A stretch of DNA of 64,000 nt from Nonomuraea spiralis (lineage in GTDB: Bacteria > Actinomycetota > Actinomycetes > Streptosporangiales > Streptosporangiaceae): positions 124,001 to 188,000 of the forward strand of contig NZ_BMRC01000004.1 in NCBI RefSeq assembly GCF_014648435.1, written 5' to 3'. Below are positions 61,195-64,000 of the stretch, one piece after another. Positions within the stretch are counted from its first letter, which is position 1. The number at the start of each line of letters is the position of its first letter. The notes below the pieces were generated by a model. The model searched no databases. It saw only the letters and a program-made list of their open reading frames with translations, and had not been told where the DNA came from. Position numbers and translations under genes: made by a program.

Positions 61195-61290
61195 TTGGGA
61201 CGAATGGGCAGACTCGGGTAGTCTCTCTACGCAAGAGCCCCTGTCGCACTTGCGCCAGGGGTTTTCGTTTTGTGCTCGGGAGACTGAACA
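61195..61290 (+). promoter_or_regulatory. purA leader: promoter followed by a terminator-like hairpin
   Basis: TTGGGA (61195-61200) and TAGTCT (61219-61224), 18 bases apart, form a good promoter. About 14 bases downstream a hairpin CCCCTG (61238-61243) / CAGGGG (61256-61261), with an inner CGC/GCG pair, is followed by TTTTCGTTTT. The purA ATG is at 61291. A terminator between the promoter and its gene suggests attenuation or, less simply, a very short RNA. The hairpin might also end upstream transcription. Confidence 0.65.
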
Positions 61291-62574
61291 ATGCCGGCTG
61301 CCGTTCTCGTTGGGGCCCAGTGGGGCGATGAGGGCAAGGGCAAGGCCACCGACCTGCTCGGTGGCGACGTCGACTACGTCGTCCGTTATCAGGGTGGCAA
61401 CAACGCGGGACACACCGTCGTCATCGGTGACCAGAAATACGCGCTGCATCTCTTGCCTACGGGGATCCTGTCGCCGGACGTCGTACCGGTGATCGGCAAC
61501 GGCGTGGTGATCGACCCGGGGGTGCTGCTGAGCGAGATCGACGGGCTGGCCAAGCGGGGGATCTCCGCCGAGCGCCTGCTGATCTCGTCGAACGCGCACC
61601 TGATCATGCCTCACCACAAGGCGCTGGACAAGGTCACCGAGCGCTATCTGGGCAAGGCCAAGATCGGCACCACCGGGCGCGGGATCGGCCCGGCGTACGG
61701 CGACAAGATCGCCCGAATGGGCGTACGCGTCCAGGACCTGCTCGACCCGGGCATCCTGGCCAAGAAGATCGAGGTCGCCCTGACCGAGAAGAACCAGGTG
61801 CTGACCAAGGTCTACAACCGGCGCGGCATCGATCCGGCCGCCGTGCTGGAGGAGTACCTGGCCTACGCCGAGCGGCTCAAGCCGCACATCGCCGACACCT
61901 CGCTCGTGTTGTCCAAGGCGCTGGACGAGGGCAAGTTCGTCCTGCTGGAGGGCGGTCAGGGCACGCTGCTGGACATCGACCACGGCACGTACCCGTTCGT
62001 CACCTCCTCGTCGCCGACGTCGGGCGGCGCGTGCGCCGGTGCGGGCATCCCGCCGAACCGGCTCACGAAGATCATCGGGATTCTGAAGGCGTACACGACC
62101 CGTGTGGGCTCGGGGCCGTTCCCGACGGAGCTGACCGACGAGACGGGCGAGTGGCTGCGCCGGACCGGCGGCGAGTACGGCGTCACCACCGGCCGCGACC
62201 GGCGTTGCGGCTGGTTCGACGCGGTGATCGCCCGCTACGCGACCCGGATCAACGGGATCACCGACTACTTCCTCACCAAGCTCGACATCCTGTCGGGGCT
62301 GGAGAGCATCCCGGTGTGCGTGGCGTACGAGGTCGACGGGGTGCGGCACGACGAGATCCCGATGACCCAGACCGACTTCCACCACGCGGTCCCGGTCTAC
62401 GAGGAGCTGCCGGGCTGGAAGGAGGACATCTCCAACGCCAAGTCGTTCGACGACCTGCCGCCCAACGCGCAGTCGTACGTGCGGGCGCTGGAGGAGATGA
62501 GCGGGGCGCCCATCTCGGCGATCGGCGTCGGCCCGGGGCGCGACCAGACCGTGGTGGTTCGTTCGCTGGTCTGA
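61291..62574 (+). CDS. purA: Adenylosuccinate synthetase
   Basis: 427 residues. The GTP-binding loop [13 protein letters not shown] (about residues 9-21), [35 protein letters not shown] and [20 protein letters not shown] are all intact. [14 protein letters not shown] is the IMP/aspartate loop. It condenses IMP and aspartate to adenylosuccinate with GTP. GGGAG lies 7-8 bases before ATG 61291. Confidence 0.98.
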   Translation: MPAAVLVGAQWGDEGKGKATDLLGGDVDYVVRYQGGNNAGHTVVIGDQKYALHLLPTGILSPDVVPVIGNGVVIDPGVLLSEIDGLAKRGISAERLLISSNAHLIMPHHKALDKVTERYLGKAKIGTTGRGIGPAYGDKIARMGVRVQDLLDPGILAKKIEVALTEKNQVLTKVYNRRGIDPAAVLEEYLAYAERLKPHIADTSLVLSKALDEGKFVLLEGGQGTLLDIDHGTYPFVTSSSPTSGGACAGAGIPPNRLTKIIGILKAYTTRVGSGPFPTELTDETGEWLRRTGGEYGVTTGRDRRCGWFDAVIARYATRINGITDYFLTKLDILSGLESIPVCVAYEVDGVRHDEIPMTQTDFHHAVPVYEELPGWKEDISNAKSFDDLPPNAQSYVRALEEMSGAPISAIGVGPGRDQTVVVRSLV

Positions 62575-62590
62575 CCGGCACGTGAAGCGG

Positions 62591-62627
62591 ACGAGGGGCC
62601 CGGCGCGACACGCGCCGGGCCCCTCGT
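62591..62627. terminator. Strong bidirectional terminator after purA
   Basis: A perfect 17-bp stem (62591-62607 with 62611-62627) and a 3-base loop, ACA, lie 16 bp after the purA stop, before the convergent GNAT gene. This is one of the longest perfect stems in the window. Confidence 0.85.
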
Positions 62628-62655
62628 CGTGCGACGACGCAGGTCTGGTGGGGCT

Positions 62656-63315
62656 TCAGTTGTCCGCCGCGGCGAGGACGGCGGCCGTCATCGGGGTGTG
62701 CAGGGTCCAGCCGAGGGTTTCGTAAAGGGCCTGGCCTTCGGCGGTGGCGACCAGAACGCCGCTCCGGGCGCCCCGGGAGACGGCGGCGGCGGCGATCGCG
62801 GTCATGACGACCGTGCCGAGGCCGCGCCTGCGGTGCCCGGCGGCCGTCTCCACCTGGTCGACCACGGCGGCGGCGCCCGCGAGGGCGAACTGGCCGCGGG
62901 CGGCCACCTCGCCCGCGTCCGTGAGCAGCCGGGCCACGGTGACGCCGGCCCTGGTGGTGATCGCCAGGGTGTAGCCGGAAGGGGCCTTCGGCGTGATGCG
63001 GGGCAGGGTGGCGGTGGTCATCATGAACTCCTGCTCCTGCACGGTCCAGCTCGGGGACAGTACGGGTGCGACCTCCTCGGCGGCGGCGCAGAGCTTGAGC
63101 CAGGTGCCGGGGGCGGTGAGGGCGCCGGTCAGACCGGCCACGAGCTCCGGGGTGGGGGCGGGGACGATGTGCCGCGTCACATGGCCGGGGAGGCCGACGT
63201 CCACTCTGAGGCCCCACGGTTCGGGTACGGGCCGAGGGGCGTTGCGGGAGATCGCCCAGCCGTCCACCCATGCCCGGACTGTTGCCGTATGGGCTAGTTT
63301 GCGAACCTCCGTCAT
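62656..63315 (-). CDS. GNAT-family N-acetyltransferase
   Basis: 219 residues from ATG 63315; an ATG at 63345 is possible but lies above the operator-like repeat. The N-terminal half (about 1-95) is a non-catalytic region. The C-terminal GNAT domain has VDQVETAAGHRRRGLGTVVMTAIAAAAVSRG, the acetyl-CoA binding Q/R-x-x-G-x-G/A motif, and ATAEGQALYETLGWTLHT as motif B. Substrate unknown. A TGCAA-TTGCA inverted repeat lies 15 bp before the ATG in the probable promoter. Confidence 0.88.
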   Translation of the reverse strand: MTEVRKLAHTATVRAWVDGWAISRNAPRPVPEPWGLRVDVGLPGHVTRHIVPAPTPELVAGLTGALTAPGTWLKLCAAAEEVAPVLSPSWTVQEQEFMMTTATLPRITPKAPSGYTLAITTRAGVTVARLLTDAGEVAARGQFALAGAAAVVDQVETAAGHRRRGLGTVVMTAIAAAAVSRGARSGVLVATAEGQALYETLGWTLHTPMTAAVLAAADN

Positions 63316-63329
63316 GAGTTCCAGCTTAT

Positions 63330-63344
63330 TGCAAGGTAGTTGCA
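63330..63344. promoter_or_regulatory. Inverted repeat operator candidate before the GNAT gene
   Basis: TGCAA, five bases, TTGCA. The repeat sits within an AT-rich promoter region (TTGATGATAAATGCAACTAC on the minus strand) just before the ATG. A regulator bound there would block transcription. The regulator is unknown. Confidence 0.55.
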
Positions 63345-63471
63345 TTTATCATCAATAAAGCGGTCGGAGAGCCCCCTGGCGACCATCGACCTTCGACCAG
63401 GGCGTAGCAGGATAAAAAGGACACGGCGTGGCACTGCCTCAGCGGGCCTTCCGCCAGGTAGTGTCCCCCGT

Positions 63472-64000
63472 GTGCGCGTTGAGATTCATGGTCACCGGGG
63501 AGCGCGGGGCCTGTGGCCGGAGAACACCCTGCCAGGGCTGAGCCGCACGATGGAGCTCGGCGTCCACGCGCTCGAGTTCGACGTCGCCCTCACCGCCGAT
63601 CGCCGCCTCGTGCTCACGCACGACCTCACGGTCTCGGCCGTCACCAGTGCCGACCGCCGGCCGCTGCGCCAGGGCGATCCGCTCTTCCCGTACGTCGGCA
63701 AGCCGATCAACGTGCTCAGCCTCGCCCAGCTGCGCACCCTCGACGTGGGCGTGCGCCTGCCGCGTCACCTCGACGACCCGTTCGCGCTCACCCAGGTCGC
63801 CATGCCGGAGACCCGGATGCCGACGCTCGGCGCGGTGCTCGGGCTGGTCAACGCCTACGAGGCCGAGAACGTAAGGCTGCACGTCGAGCTGAAGTCCGAC
63901 CCGACCAGGCCGGAGCTGACGGCCGACCCCGAGATGTTCACCGAGCTGGTCGTCGAGGAGCTCGACCGCCACGGCAGGCTCACCAACGCCGCCGTGCTCA
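63472..64000 (+). CDS. Glycerophosphodiester phosphodiesterase, 3' end outside the window
   Basis: 176 residues of the N-terminal part from GTG 63472. TAGTGT lies 7 bases before the start, so the message is probably leaderless. IHGHRGARGLWPENTLPGL (catalytic His-Arg and Glu-Asn) and LEFDVALTADRRLVLTHDL (metal-binding Glu/Asp and second His) are GDPD family hallmarks. VRLHVELKSDPT provides a further Glu-Lys. The enzyme cleaves glycerophosphodiesters to glycerol-3-phosphate and an alcohol. No signal peptide is present, so it is cytoplasmic. Confidence 0.92.
   Translation, partial: MRVEIHGHRGARGLWPENTLPGLSRTMELGVHALEFDVALTADRRLVLTHDLTVSAVTSADRRPLRQGDPLFPYVGKPINVLSLAQLRTLDVGVRLPRHLDDPFALTQVAMPETRMPTLGAVLGLVNAYEAENVRLHVELKSDPTRPELTADPEMFTELVVEELDRHGRLTNAAVL

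Overview
The window is high-GC chromosomal DNA of a filamentous actinomycete. The evidence is codon use, a WhiB protein, a class I lysyl-tRNA synthetase, an OsaAB-type poly-HAMP system, a CvnA-like kinase, many TANNNT boxes placed for leaderless transcription, and long chains of 4-bp ATGA/GTGA gene overlaps. A Streptosporangiales organism (Nonomuraea-like) is my inference; nothing here proves the genus.

Layout. (1) 1-14.05 kb is a conserved actinobacterial core block: marP, two Nudix genes, nth, crp, a metallo-beta-lactamase protein, a DUF4177/RidA pair, two ArsA-like ATPases, whiB4, a class A PBP (ponA2-like) and a metallophosphoesterase. The order matches M. tuberculosis Rv3671c-Rv3683. It ends at a tRNA-Pro(CGG) gene with a strong terminator. 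(2) 14.2-27 kb is accessory. A scar holding fragments of two unrelated genes is followed by an NmrA-like reductase with a divergent YafY-type regulator, a coupled sigma factor/membrane protein/secreted subtilase operon, a Rieske oxygenase, an LRR protein and a small group of type VII secretion-like genes with a possible Sm-fold protein. (3) 27-38.6 kb holds a secreted phytase-like esterase, a xylA-isomerase-dehydrogenase operon facing a ROK regulator, class I lysS coupled to a small kinase, a glycosyltransferase, a PanE-like reductase and small membrane proteins. (4) 38.6-57.7 kb is rich in signalling: an orphan CvnA-like kinase, a short atypical Rho, an RlmA-type methyltransferase with an inserted linker, an S9 peptidase homologue without its catalytic Ser and His, an osaC/osaAB-like stress locus, a NYN protein and a one-polypeptide sigma/zinc-finger/membrane fusion. 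(5) 57.8-64 kb is core again: pyrE, dedA-like, fba, DUF3151 and purA (with a promoter-plus-terminator leader), then a GNAT gene and the start of a glycerophosphodiesterase gene.

The most unusual items are the S9 pseudo-peptidase, the short Rho with altered RNA-binding residues, the sigma/anti-sigma fusion, the sigma-subtilase operon, the Sm-like small protein beside the type VII-like cluster, and the purA leader.
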